From contig NZ_CP142016.1 in assembly GCF_035666175.1 (NCBI RefSeq), positions 1,488,001-1,552,000 on the forward strand: a stretch of DNA of 64,000 nt, read 5' to 3'. Below, one piece after another: positions 34,984 to 42,489 of the stretch. The notes beneath the pieces are model-generated. The model did not search any database, was not told where the DNA came from, and was given only the letters and a program-made list of their open reading frames with translations. Source of the stretch: Riemerella anatipestifer. Its GTDB lineage: Bacteria > Bacteroidota > Bacteroidia > Flavobacteriales > Weeksellaceae. The position numbers were made by a program, and so were the translations under genes. Each line of letters starts with the position of its first letter. Within the stretch, counting starts at the first letter, position 1.

Positions 34984-35245
34984 TTTTTTTAATATTTTAT
35001 TAACTAATTCTATTTTTGTAACGGGTATAACTTATGGAGTTTTAATTTTAGAGTTATTACTTTTTCTTGCTTTATGTTCCAATAGGAAATATAAAATAGT
35101 AATGCTTTATATTGCTTTATTATTTCACTTCTCTATAATAATTTTTCACGGAATATTTTCATTTTTCTTTTCTATTAGCGCAGCATTAATTCTTTATTTG
35201 TATCCCACACACCAAAACTTAAAATTATGGACTCAAAAAAAATAA
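34984..35245 (+). pseudogene. C-terminal fragment of an SdpB-like membrane protein
   Basis: The frame continues from the end of IS copy B with no start of its own. It encodes about 85 residues with two or three membrane helices, including GVLILELLLFLAL, ALLFHFSIIIFHGIFSF and ISAALILYLYP. The EL...LFHF...HG-FSFF pattern resembles the C-terminus of SdpB, which matures the SdpC toxin in Bacillus; the assignment is by pattern recall. The 5' part has been lost, most likely when copy B arrived. It overlaps the DUF1648 gene start by 19 nt, as in an operon. Confidence 0.55.
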
Positions 35246-35481
35246 AATTATTTTACTTATTGCCAATAGGCATAGTTACTCTCTATACATTCTTTTTATT
35301 ATATAAGTTTGAAAATATTCCTGATACAATACCCATATATGGATATGGAGATAAAGCTAAGTTTGGAAAAAAAATACTTATTTGGGTTCCAGTAGCATTA
35401 AATTATTTAATCTTAATGTTTATTTGGGTTCTAATCAAAAACCCAAATAAACTAAATTTACCAATAGAAATTAATAATAAA

Positions 35482-36461
35482 ACCCGTTGTGCATTATGAA
35501 ATGAAAAAAACAAGAGTTGTTTATTAGACTGAAAATCAGTATATTGTTTTTGCTATAAAACGATATAAATGAACAACATAGAGCAAATATATGAAAGAAT
35601 TTTGGAAGTTTTAGGACTTTTTTCAGAAAATCAACTGATTAGTTATCAGAGAAGAACACCTAAAATGAGCGATTTAGAAGTCATAAGTCTTAATATTACT
35701 GCTGAATACTTGAGTATTGATAGCGAATTACAGTTCTTTAGAAAATTGCCAAACTCTCTGATAAACAAAATTGAAAGAAGTGTTTACAATAAGCGAAAAC
35801 GAAGACTATCCCTACAAACAGAGCAAATTAGACAGCGTATTTCGATGGAGTTCAATGAGTTTGAAGATATTTTTATCGTTGATAGCATGCCAATGAAAGT
35901 TTGTGAAAATGCTCGTTCTACTCGTTCAAAAATTTGTAAAGAGCAATCCTATTCTTCACCAACATATGGTTATTGTGCTTCACAGAAATTATATTTCTAT
36001 GGCTATAAACTACACGCAGTATGTTCTTTAAATGGTGTGATTAAGAATTTTGATATAAGCCCTGCATCCGTTCACGACATCCACTATTTAAAAGATATTG
36101 GTGAGCAAATGCGAAACTGTACTTTAATTGGAGATAGAGGCTATTTATCAGCAAAAGTTCAAATAGATTTATTTAACTATGCTAATATTAAATTAGATAC
36201 ACCAATGAGAAGTAATCAGAAAGATTATATTCCTCAATTTTCATTGTACAAGAAAAAGCGAAAACGAATTGAGACATTTTTCTCTCAACTTTGCGACCAA
36301 TTTATGATTAAAAGAAACAATGCTAAAACTTTTGAAGGCTTTAAAACAAGGATAATCAGTAAAATAACCGCCGCAACGGTTATTCAATATATCAATAAAT
36401 TTATCTTCCAAAGAAAATTAAATCATCTAAAAATCAGTATTATTTAAAATGCACAACGAGT
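35482..36461 (+). mobile_element. IS982-family element copy C (980 bp)
   Basis: Canonical 980-bp form, flanked by the 7-bp target duplication TAATAAA (35475-35481 and 36462-36468), the sign of a simple insertion into the DUF1648 gene. Confidence 0.95.
35569..36447 (+). CDS. IS982-family transposase, copy C
   Basis: Intact 292-aa frame with the same D105, D189 and E235. It differs from copy B at residue 56 (Phe for Leu) and residue 254 (Asn for Tyr); neither is a catalytic position, so activity is plausible. Confidence 0.95.
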   Translation: MNNIEQIYERILEVLGLFSENQLISYQRRTPKMSDLEVISLNITAEYLSIDSELQFFRKLPNSLINKIERSVYNKRKRRLSLQTEQIRQRISMEFNEFEDIFIVDSMPMKVCENARSTRSKICKEQSYSSPTYGYCASQKLYFYGYKLHAVCSLNGVIKNFDISPASVHDIHYLKDIGEQMRNCTLIGDRGYLSAKVQIDLFNYANIKLDTPMRSNQKDYIPQFSLYKKKRKRIETFFSQLCDQFMIKRNNAKTFEGFKTRIISKITAATVIQYINKFIFQRKLNHLKISII

Positions 36462-36549
36462 TAATAAAGAAAAAGTACAAATAATCTTGATTATATTATC
36501 AACTATTATCTCAATATTCTTTTGTTTATTATTTGTAGATATTTTTTAA

Positions 36550-37026
36550 AGATTACATTAGATAAAATAAATTTTAGCTACAAAATATTTAAACATAGAC
36601 ATTGAAATTATTAAAAACTTTTACTCTATTTATTGCAGTAGAGCTTACAAAATACCAAAGTATAGCTTCCATTCGCCATTAGAATTTTTAAAATGAAGCG
36701 GTAGCACCTCCGTATCCATACCGAACTTTTAAACCATCAGAGTAGAGTTTCCGCCTGTGTACTTTGCTTTTAAAATATTAAAATAGAAGCTCCGCTTGCC
36801 ATCAGAATTTTTAAAATAAAAATACCATTACTTTTGCTAAAAGTATAACCCTTAATTAGCAATACTGTAACCTATACAAGCATAACAGAAATCCATTAGT
36901 TCTTATTTCAAATTTTAACGAAAGTAAATTTCCACTCAATAATTTTCATTAACTTTGCCCCGTGCTGGCAAGCCATTTTAAAATAGATTTTAATATGAAA
37001 ACTATTAAGGCAATTCTAAAAAAGAA
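36550..37026. other. 477-bp gene-poor region with short repeats
   Basis: Two related units near 36665-36701 and 36787-36822 share GCCAT(T/C)AGAATTTTTAAAAT; a third partial unit (ACCATCAGAGTAGAG) lies at about 36735. A TAACTTTG box is at 36950-36957. No intact gene seen; a degraded start of the Uma2-like gene may lie at 36995-37030. Confidence 0.5.
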
Positions 37027-37224
37027 ATGAAAAACAAATTTAAACTCTACGAAGAATACGGTGTAAAGGAATATTGGATTATAAACCCACTAGACGAGAT
37101 AGTCTATATCCACACTTTAGAAAACGAAAAATACAAAGGAGCTTTGCCCATCGTAGATGATTTTATTTGTTCAGAAATTTTTCCAGAGATACAAATTCAT
37201 ACCGACGATATTTTCAAAGGATAA
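37027..37224 (+). pseudogene. C-terminal fragment of a Uma2/DUF820 family nuclease
   Basis: 65 residues matching the end of Uma2-type proteins: KFKLYEEYGVKEYWIINPLDE carries the E-Y-W-I core strand, followed by VYIHTLENEKY and EIFPEIQIHTDDIF. Complete family members are about 190 aa, so the N-terminal two thirds, with the first acidic catalytic residues, are missing. The ATG is therefore an internal methionine. The family is PD-(D/E)XK nuclease-like and often multicopy; this copy is most likely dead. Confidence 0.75.
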
Positions 37225-37244
37225 AAATTAAAAACCAACCCCAA

Positions 37245-37260
37245 TGTTTCACGTGAAACA
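37245..37260. promoter_or_regulatory. parS site 1 (ParB-binding)
   Basis: TGTTTCACGTGAAACA, a perfect 16-bp palindrome and the canonical bacterial parS sequence. It lies 32 nt upstream of mnmG. parS sites usually cluster near the chromosomal origin. Confidence 0.95.
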
Positions 37261-37292
37261 TTTTAAATTTAGATAAGAAACAAATACATATA

Positions 37293-39155
37293 ATGATAAA
37301 CGAAGTATATGATGTGATAGTAGTAGGAGCAGGACACGCAGGTTGCGAAGCAGCCGCAGCCGCAGCCAATCTAGGCTCCAAAACACTCCTTATTACTATG
37401 AATATGGAAACCATAGGCAAAATGAGCTGCAACCCAGCTATGGGAGGCATCGCCAAAGGGCAAATCGTAAGAGAAATAGACGCTATGGGCGGTTATAGTG
37501 GTATTGTAGCGGATAAATCTGCCATACAGTTCAAAATGCTCAACCTATCCAAAGGACCCGCAATGTGGTCACCTAGAACTCAAAACGACCGTATGCTCTT
37601 CGCAGAAGAATGGAGATTAGCCCTAGAAAACACTCCTAACCTAGACTTCTTCCAAGATATGGTAAAACAACTCATCATAGAAGGGAACAAAGTTGCAGGA
37701 GTCATCACTTCGCTAGGGATAGAGATAAAAGGGAAATCCGTAGTATTAACCAATGGCACATTCCTTAATGGACTTATCCACGTTGGCGACAAACAACTAG
37801 GCGGCGGAAGAATGGGCGAACCAAAAGCCTTCGGTATTACCGAACAACTTGTAGATTTAGGATTTACCGCAGGAAGAATGAAAACAGGAACTCCTCCTAG
37901 AGTAGATGGAAGAACACTAGACTACTCCAAAATGGAAGAACAACCTGGAGATGAAAATTCTCAAAAATTCTCCTATCTAGACACGCCAAAACTTACCAAA
38001 CAACGCTCTTGCCACATTACTTATACCAACGAAATTGTACACGATATACTTCGTTCAGGATTTGACAGAAGCCCTATGTTCAACGGAACCATCCAAAGCC
38101 TCGGACCTAGATATTGCCCAAGTATAGAAGATAAAATCAATCGTTTTGCAGAACGAAACAGACATCAATTATTTGTAGAACCCGAAGGCTGGAAAACTAT
38201 TGAAATCTATGTAAACGGTTTCAGCTCTTCCCTACCCGAAGACATACAAATAAAGGCGATGAAACACATTCCTGGTTTTAAGAATGTAAAGGTGTTCCGT
38301 CCAGGATATGCCATAGAATACGACTATTTCCCTCCTACACAGCTTAATCATACCCTAGAAACCAAAATCATAGAAAACCTTTATTTTGCAGGACAAATCA
38401 ATGGAACTACTGGTTACGAAGAAGCCGCAGGACAAGGGCTTATAGCAGGTATCAACGCTCACAATAAAGTACACGAAAAAGAAGCCTTTATCCTCAGCAG
38501 AGATGAGGCTTATATAGGTGTACTCATCGACGACCTCATCACCAAAGGCACAGAGGAACCTTATAGAATGTTTACTTCTCGTGCAGAGTACAGATTGTTA
38601 CTTAGACAAGATAATGCCGACATTCGTTTAACAGAAAAATCTTATAAACTAGGTCTTGCAAAAGAAGAAAGACTACAAAAAGTTGAGGACAAAATAAAGA
38701 AAAGCGAAGAATTGGAAAACTTCTTAAAGGATTATTCCTTAAAACCAAAACAAATTAACCCTATACTCGAAAGTATAGAATCTTCTCCTGTAGACCAAGC
38801 CTACCGTGCCTCACAAATTCTTACCAGACCTAATATGAAATTGGAACTTCTGGAAGAAATAGAAGAGATAAAAAATACGAGTAGAAACTATTCGGACGAG
38901 GTAAGAGAACAAGCAGAAATCAATATAAAATACAGAGGTTACATAGAAAAAGAAAAAGAAAATGTAGCCAAATTACACAGATTGGAAAACATCAAAATCC
39001 CCGAAGATTTTGACTTTACAAAAATCAATAGTCTTTCTGCCGAAGCTAAGCAAAAACTCAATAGTATAAAACCTAAAACCATAGCACAAGCCTCTAGAAT
39101 AAGTGGCGTTTCCCCTGCTGACATCAATGTGTTACTTATATTTTTAGGAAGATAA
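37293..39155 (+). CDS. mnmG: tRNA uridine 5-carboxymethylaminomethyl modification enzyme, FAD subunit
   Basis: With MnmE, installs the cmnm5 group on wobble U34 of several tRNAs. The 620-aa protein begins with the FAD-binding GAGHAGCEAA (about 12-21) and has the family blocks MSCNPAMGGIAKGQ (about 48-61), the GTFLNGLIHVG segment, GTPPRVDGRT (about 201-210), RYCPSIEDK, and NGTTGYEEAAGQG (about 370-382). The C-terminal helical domain for MnmE/tRNA contact is present (ISGVSPADINVLLIFL). mnmG (gidA) is a frequent neighbour of replication origins. It is bracketed by two parS sites, the second also forming its terminator. Confidence 0.97.
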   Translation: MINEVYDVIVVGAGHAGCEAAAAAANLGSKTLLITMNMETIGKMSCNPAMGGIAKGQIVREIDAMGGYSGIVADKSAIQFKMLNLSKGPAMWSPRTQNDRMLFAEEWRLALENTPNLDFFQDMVKQLIIEGNKVAGVITSLGIEIKGKSVVLTNGTFLNGLIHVGDKQLGGGRMGEPKAFGITEQLVDLGFTAGRMKTGTPPRVDGRTLDYSKMEEQPGDENSQKFSYLDTPKLTKQRSCHITYTNEIVHDILRSGFDRSPMFNGTIQSLGPRYCPSIEDKINRFAERNRHQLFVEPEGWKTIEIYVNGFSSSLPEDIQIKAMKHIPGFKNVKVFRPGYAIEYDYFPPTQLNHTLETKIIENLYFAGQINGTTGYEEAAGQGLIAGINAHNKVHEKEAFILSRDEAYIGVLIDDLITKGTEEPYRMFTSRAEYRLLLRQDNADIRLTEKSYKLGLAKEERLQKVEDKIKKSEELENFLKDYSLKPKQINPILESIESSPVDQAYRASQILTRPNMKLELLEEIEEIKNTSRNYSDEVREQAEINIKYRGYIEKEKENVAKLHRLENIKIPEDFDFTKINSLSAEAKQKLNSIKPKTIAQASRISGVSPADINVLLIFLGR

Positions 39156-39163
39156 ATATTTGC

Positions 39164-39199
39164 ACTCGTTGAATGTTTCACGTGAAACATTCAACGAGT
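39164..39199. terminator. parS site 2 inside a 36-bp palindrome, also the mnmG terminator
   Basis: The parS core TGTTTCACGTGAAACA (39174-39189) is extended on both sides by ACTCGTTGAA / TTCAACGAGT to a perfect 36-bp palindrome ending in TTTTT, right after the mnmG stop. It can serve both as a ParB site and as a rho-independent terminator. Confidence 0.9.
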
Positions 39200-39215
39200 T
39201 TTTATTAGAATTTAT

Positions 39216-40046
39216 ATGAAGATAAAAGACCATTTTCTTTCTCAAGAAATTTTTGAACTTAAAGAAACCTCCATTAATGGTATCTTAAAAACAGAGCCTG
39301 TACCTGAAAATATTGGCAAATATTACGAGAGTGATAAGTACATTTCCCATCATCAGGACAGTGGTAGTTTAAAGGAATTTGTTTATAAATTTATACAAAG
39401 TTTCAACATTAAATACAAGGCTAAAATAGTTAGGGAAAATCTTTCTGCTCCTAATTCTAAAAACTGTAAAATTTTAGACTACGGTTGTGGAGCAGGTGAA
39501 TTTATAAAATCCCTAGAAAATAAATACATTACTTACGGCTACGAACCCAACGAAAAAGCTAGAAACTTCGCTAAGAAAAAAAGTTTTAAAACAAAATTTA
39601 TAGACTCTCTGAACGAAATAGAAGATAATACATTAGACATTATAAGTCTATGGCATGTCTTCGAACATATAGAAAATCAGAAAGAAATACTAGATTTATT
39701 CAAGCAAAAATTGAAATCTGATGGAACACTCATTATTGCTGTTCCCAATTATAAATCTTACGACGCCGAAAGATACCAAGATTTTTGGGCGGCTTATGAT
39801 GTGCCTAGACACCTATTTCATTTCTCAAGAGAAGGAATGGAAACACTAATGCAACAGGAACAACTTAAAATAAAAAAAATAGCACCTCTCCTACTTGATG
39901 CGTTTTATATTTCTATACTTAGCGAAAAATACAAAAAAAATAAACTTTTTTGGCTTTTTGGAGGTATCTATGGAGCGATTTCTAATTTTAAAGCGTCAAA
40001 AACGGGAGATTTTTCTAGTTTGATATATATAGTCAAAAAAAAATAG
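39216..40046 (+). CDS. Class I SAM-dependent methyltransferase
   Basis: A 276-aa soluble protein. The SAM-binding motif is ILDYGCGAGEFIKSL (about 86-100), followed by an acidic end of beta-2 (YEPNEKA), then LDIISLWHVFEHIEN (about 140-154) and LIIAVPNY. An N-terminal part (residues 1-75), with EYFY-like aromatic residues near KYYESDKYISH, resembles sugar/lipid O- or C-methyltransferases of the Methyltransf_23 group. The substrate cannot be told. It starts 17 nt after the palindromic mnmG terminator and ends before a bidirectional terminator. Confidence 0.8.
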   Translation: MKIKDHFLSQEIFELKETSINGILKTEPVPENIGKYYESDKYISHHQDSGSLKEFVYKFIQSFNIKYKAKIVRENLSAPNSKNCKILDYGCGAGEFIKSLENKYITYGYEPNEKARNFAKKKSFKTKFIDSLNEIEDNTLDIISLWHVFEHIENQKEILDLFKQKLKSDGTLIIAVPNYKSYDAERYQDFWAAYDVPRHLFHFSREGMETLMQQEQLKIKKIAPLLLDAFYISILSEKYKKNKLFWLFGGIYGAISNFKASKTGDFSSLIYIVKKK

Positions 40047-40096
40047 AAAATGGATTTTTACCCCATTTATTAAAGTCGTTTTTTTGTAAAATTTAC

Positions 40097-40128
40097 AAAA
40101 AGCCCAACTTTATAAAGCTGGGCTTTTA
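40097..40128. terminator. Bidirectional terminator
   Basis: Arms AAAAGCCCA and TGGGCTTTT enclose a second small palindrome, CTTTATAAAG. It separates the methyltransferase (+) from the DUF6705 pseudogene (-). A similar AAACCCAG/CTGGGCTTT hairpin follows the intact paralogue. Confidence 0.85.
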
Positions 40129-40723
40129 TGTACTCTATTGCTTAATCACAAAAATAGAATTTTGTGGTAAAGTGGTTTGATAAGTTTCATAATTAGGACA
40201 TCTTTCAGGATTATACCAAATTTTATCTCTATCAAAAAATATCCTCATTTTATTAGGCTACTTAGAATATACTTCCATAAATACCACTCCAGAATCATTA
40301 CATTCTGTATTGATTATTAAGTTCATCATGTAAATATTTCTTTGAAAATTATCTCCATGAAAATAAATTTTATCATCATTTCTTTCTGATAAAGTACTGT
40401 ATGTTACCTTTCCATTGCTATCTTGTACCTGCATTCTTCCAATCAATAAATCTCTATATAAACCTTTTCCACTACCATATTTGATTCTTTTGTTAAATTT
40501 AAAAGTATAAATTTTACCATTATATGTTCCTTTCCATATGCCCACAAATTTATCTAACCTATTATCTACATCTTTTACATAAGTGAGATATTCTAAATCA
40601 GGACAACCTTCGGATTGGTAGTTAGGTCTATTAACACAATCTTCCAATTGCTTTAGTGTTCCTATTGATTGTTGTGTGTAAACTATATTTACCAAGAATA
40701 CCGTTAGTAAATAACTTAATATT

Positions 40724-41703
40724 ACCCGTTGTGCATTATGAAATGAAAAAAACAAGAGTTGTTTATTAGACTGAAAATCAGTATATTGTTTTTGCTATAA
40801 AACGATATAAATGAACAACTTAGAGCAAATATATGAAAGAATTTTGGAAGTTTTAGGACTTTTTTCAGAAAATCAACTGATTAGTTATCAGAGAAGAACA
40901 CCTAAAATGAGCGATTTAGAAGTCATAAGTCTTAATATTACTGCTGAATACTTGAGTATTGATAGCGAATTACAGTTATTTAGAAAATTGCCAAACTCTC
41001 TGATAAACAAAATTGAAAGAAGTGTTTACAATAAGCGAAAACGAAGACTATCCCTACAAACAGAGCAAATTAGACAGCGTATTTCGATGGAGTTCAATGA
41101 GTTTGAAGATATTTTTATCGTTGATAGCATGCCAATGAAAGTTTGTGAAAACGCTCGTTCTACTCGTTCAAAAATTTGTAAAGAGCAATCCTATTCTTCA
41201 CCAACATATGGTTATTGTGCTTCACAGAAATTATATTTCTATGGCTATAAACTACACGCAGTATGTTCTTTAAATGGTGTGATTAAGAATTTTGATATAA
41301 GCCCTGCATCCGTTCACGACATCCACTATTTAAAAGATAGTGGTGAGCAAATGCGAAACTGTACTTTAATTGGAGATAGAGGCTATTTATCAGCAAAAGT
41401 TCAAATAGATTTATTTAACTATGCTAATATTAAATTAGATACACCAATGAGAAGTAATCAGAAAGATTATATTCCTCAATTTTCATTGTACAAGAAAAAG
41501 CGAAAACGAATTGAGACATTTTTCTCTCAACTTTGCGACCAATTTATGATTAAAAGAAACTATGCTAAAACTTTTGAAGGCTTTAAAACAAGGATAATCA
41601 GTAAAATAACCGCCGCAACGGTTATTCAATATATCAATAAATTTATCTTCCAAAGAAAATTAAATCATCTAAAAATCAGTATTATTTAAAATGCACAACG
41701 AGT
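40724..41703 (+). mobile_element. IS982-family element copy D (980 bp)
   Basis: Canonical form with the 8-bp target duplication TTAATATT (40716-40723 and 41704-41711), inserted in the signal-peptide codons of the DUF6705 gene. Confidence 0.95.
40811..41689 (+). CDS. IS982-family transposase, copy D
   Basis: Intact 292-aa frame with the DDE residues. Differences from copy B are Leu for Ile at residue 4 (shared with copy F) and Ser for Ile at residue 177. Residue 4 links copies D and F as close relatives. Confidence 0.95.
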   Translation: MNNLEQIYERILEVLGLFSENQLISYQRRTPKMSDLEVISLNITAEYLSIDSELQLFRKLPNSLINKIERSVYNKRKRRLSLQTEQIRQRISMEFNEFEDIFIVDSMPMKVCENARSTRSKICKEQSYSSPTYGYCASQKLYFYGYKLHAVCSLNGVIKNFDISPASVHDIHYLKDSGEQMRNCTLIGDRGYLSAKVQIDLFNYANIKLDTPMRSNQKDYIPQFSLYKKKRKRIETFFSQLCDQFMIKRNYAKTFEGFKTRIISKITAATVIQYINKFIFQRKLNHLKISII

Positions 41704-41741
41704 TTAATATTATTTTTTTCATTTTTTTATGTTTTTAAAAA

Positions 41742-41856
41742 TTATGGGCAGTCACTAGACTGTATTCTGTTGTTATTTCCCAAAGTTTTATTTTCTACAG
41801 TACCATTATTTTAGTCTTATACAAAGATATACCTTTTACTTTCATCTTATCTTTTA
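41742..41856 (-). pseudogene. Orphan 3' fragment of a second JAMM-like lipoprotein gene
   Basis: About 37 codons matching the last codons of the lipoprotein gene at 42490-43929: KDKMKVKGISLYKTK here, KDEMKINGVSLYKTK there. A one-base loss in an A-run then shifts the frame; the downstream bases still align with NKTLGNNNRIQSSDCP and its stop. The 19-nt spacing to the following DUF6705 start equals that in the intact pair. It is a duplicated C-terminal cassette without its N-terminal part. Confidence 0.8.
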
Positions 41857-41870
41857 ACTTTATAAAAGAA

Positions 41871-41898
41871 AAACCCAGCATAGTATATACTGGGCTTT
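41871..41898 (-). terminator. Terminator after the intact DUF6705 gene
   Basis: On the minus strand, AAAGCCCAG pairs with CTGGGTTT around an AT-rich loop. It lies 7 nt beyond the stop at 41905. Confidence 0.7.
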
Positions 41899-41904
41899 TA
41901 TGTC

Positions 41905-42471
41905 CTATTGCTTTGTTAGTATAATCTCTTCATTAGGTATGGTTACTTCATAAGTTTCATAATTAGGACATCTTTCAGGATTATACCAAATTTTGTCTCT
42001 ATCCATATAAAGACGCATTTTGTTAGGTTGCTTAGAATAAACCTCCATAAACACCACTCCAGAATCATTACATTCTGTATTCGCTATAAAATCCATCATA
42101 TAAGTTCTTCGTTGAAAGGTCCAGCCACTAAAATAAGTTTTATCATCATCTTCATTAAAGGTATTATAAATAATCTTTCCATTTCTATCTGTGATTTTAA
42201 GCCTTCCTATCAAAAAATCCCATCTTACCTCATATTTATCATCATTTAATTTTTTTACAAAATTAAATTCATATGTTTTTCCATTATATATTCCCTTCCA
42301 TGTACCTACAAATCTATTTAAATCACCGTTAATATCTTTTGCATAAGATACATCTTCAGGAATTCCATTAGGAGATTTTGAGTATTCGTATGCTTGGGCT
42401 AATGATATTGTTCTTTGGGCATTAAAACAATGTACTATACCCAAAAGTATTATTAATATTATTTTTTTCAT
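41905..42471 (-). CDS. DUF6705-like exported protein, copy A
   Basis: A 188-aa exported protein: signal peptide MKKIILIILLGIVHCFNAQ, then a beta-rich domain with FVGTWKGIYNGKTYEF (about 53-68), two cysteines (TECND, ERCPNY) and MRLYMDRDKIWYNPERCPNY near the end. The FVGTWKG start is shared with DUF6705 proteins (recall), a lipocalin-like or calycin-like design of unknown function. It follows the JAMM-like lipoprotein by 18 nt, so the two are made together. The tandem paralogue at 40.1 kb has the same placement after a lipoprotein fragment. An immunity or chaperone role is a hypothesis only. Confidence 0.75.
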   Translation of the reverse strand: MKKIILIILLGIVHCFNAQRTISLAQAYEYSKSPNGIPEDVSYAKDINGDLNRFVGTWKGIYNGKTYEFNFVKKLNDDKYEVRWDFLIGRLKITDRNGKIIYNTFNEDDDKTYFSGWTFQRRTYMMDFIANTECNDSGVVFMEVYSKQPNKMRLYMDRDKIWYNPERCPNYETYEVTIPNEEIILTKQ

Positions 42472-42489
42472 TTTTTATATTTTTAAAAA

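Larger units (their letters stand above)
35227..36549 (+). pseudogene. DUF1648 membrane protein split by IS copy C
   Basis: The left part (35227-35481) encodes MDSKKIKLFYLLPIG onward, with the DUF1648 hallmark IPDTIPIYGYGDKAKFGKK; the right part (36469-36549) encodes KEKVQIILIILSTIIS and FFCLLFVDIF. Removing the 980-bp IS and one 7-bp target duplication rejoins the frame exactly into 111 codons with about three membrane helices. DUF1648 forms the N-terminal half of SdpI-type immunity proteins, which fits the upstream SdpB-like fragment. With the IS in place the frame ends shortly inside the element (TRCAL), so the gene is broken. Confidence 0.8.
40135..41722 (-). pseudogene. DUF6705-like exported protein, copy B, broken by IS copy D and a stop codon
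   Basis: Removing IS copy D and one 8-bp duplication gives a start MKKIILSYLLTVFLVNIVY (signal peptide) that parallels the paralogue at 41905-42471. The IS sits in codon 6-7. A TAG at 40258-40260 interrupts MEVYSK-PNKMR where the paralogue has Gln; reading through, the frame continues IFFDRDKIWYNPERCPNYETY to a natural stop at 40135. The gene therefore carries two independent lesions. The core shares FVG(I/T)WKG(T/I)YNGK and TECNDSGVVFMEVYSK with the intact copy. It may have been an immunity or accessory gene of the orphan lipoprotein fragment upstream. Confidence 0.85.

Noticed and set aside
36665-36822. Possible CRISPR-like repeats
   Set aside because: Only two and a half diverged units with irregular spacing; no regular spacers and no cas genes in the window.
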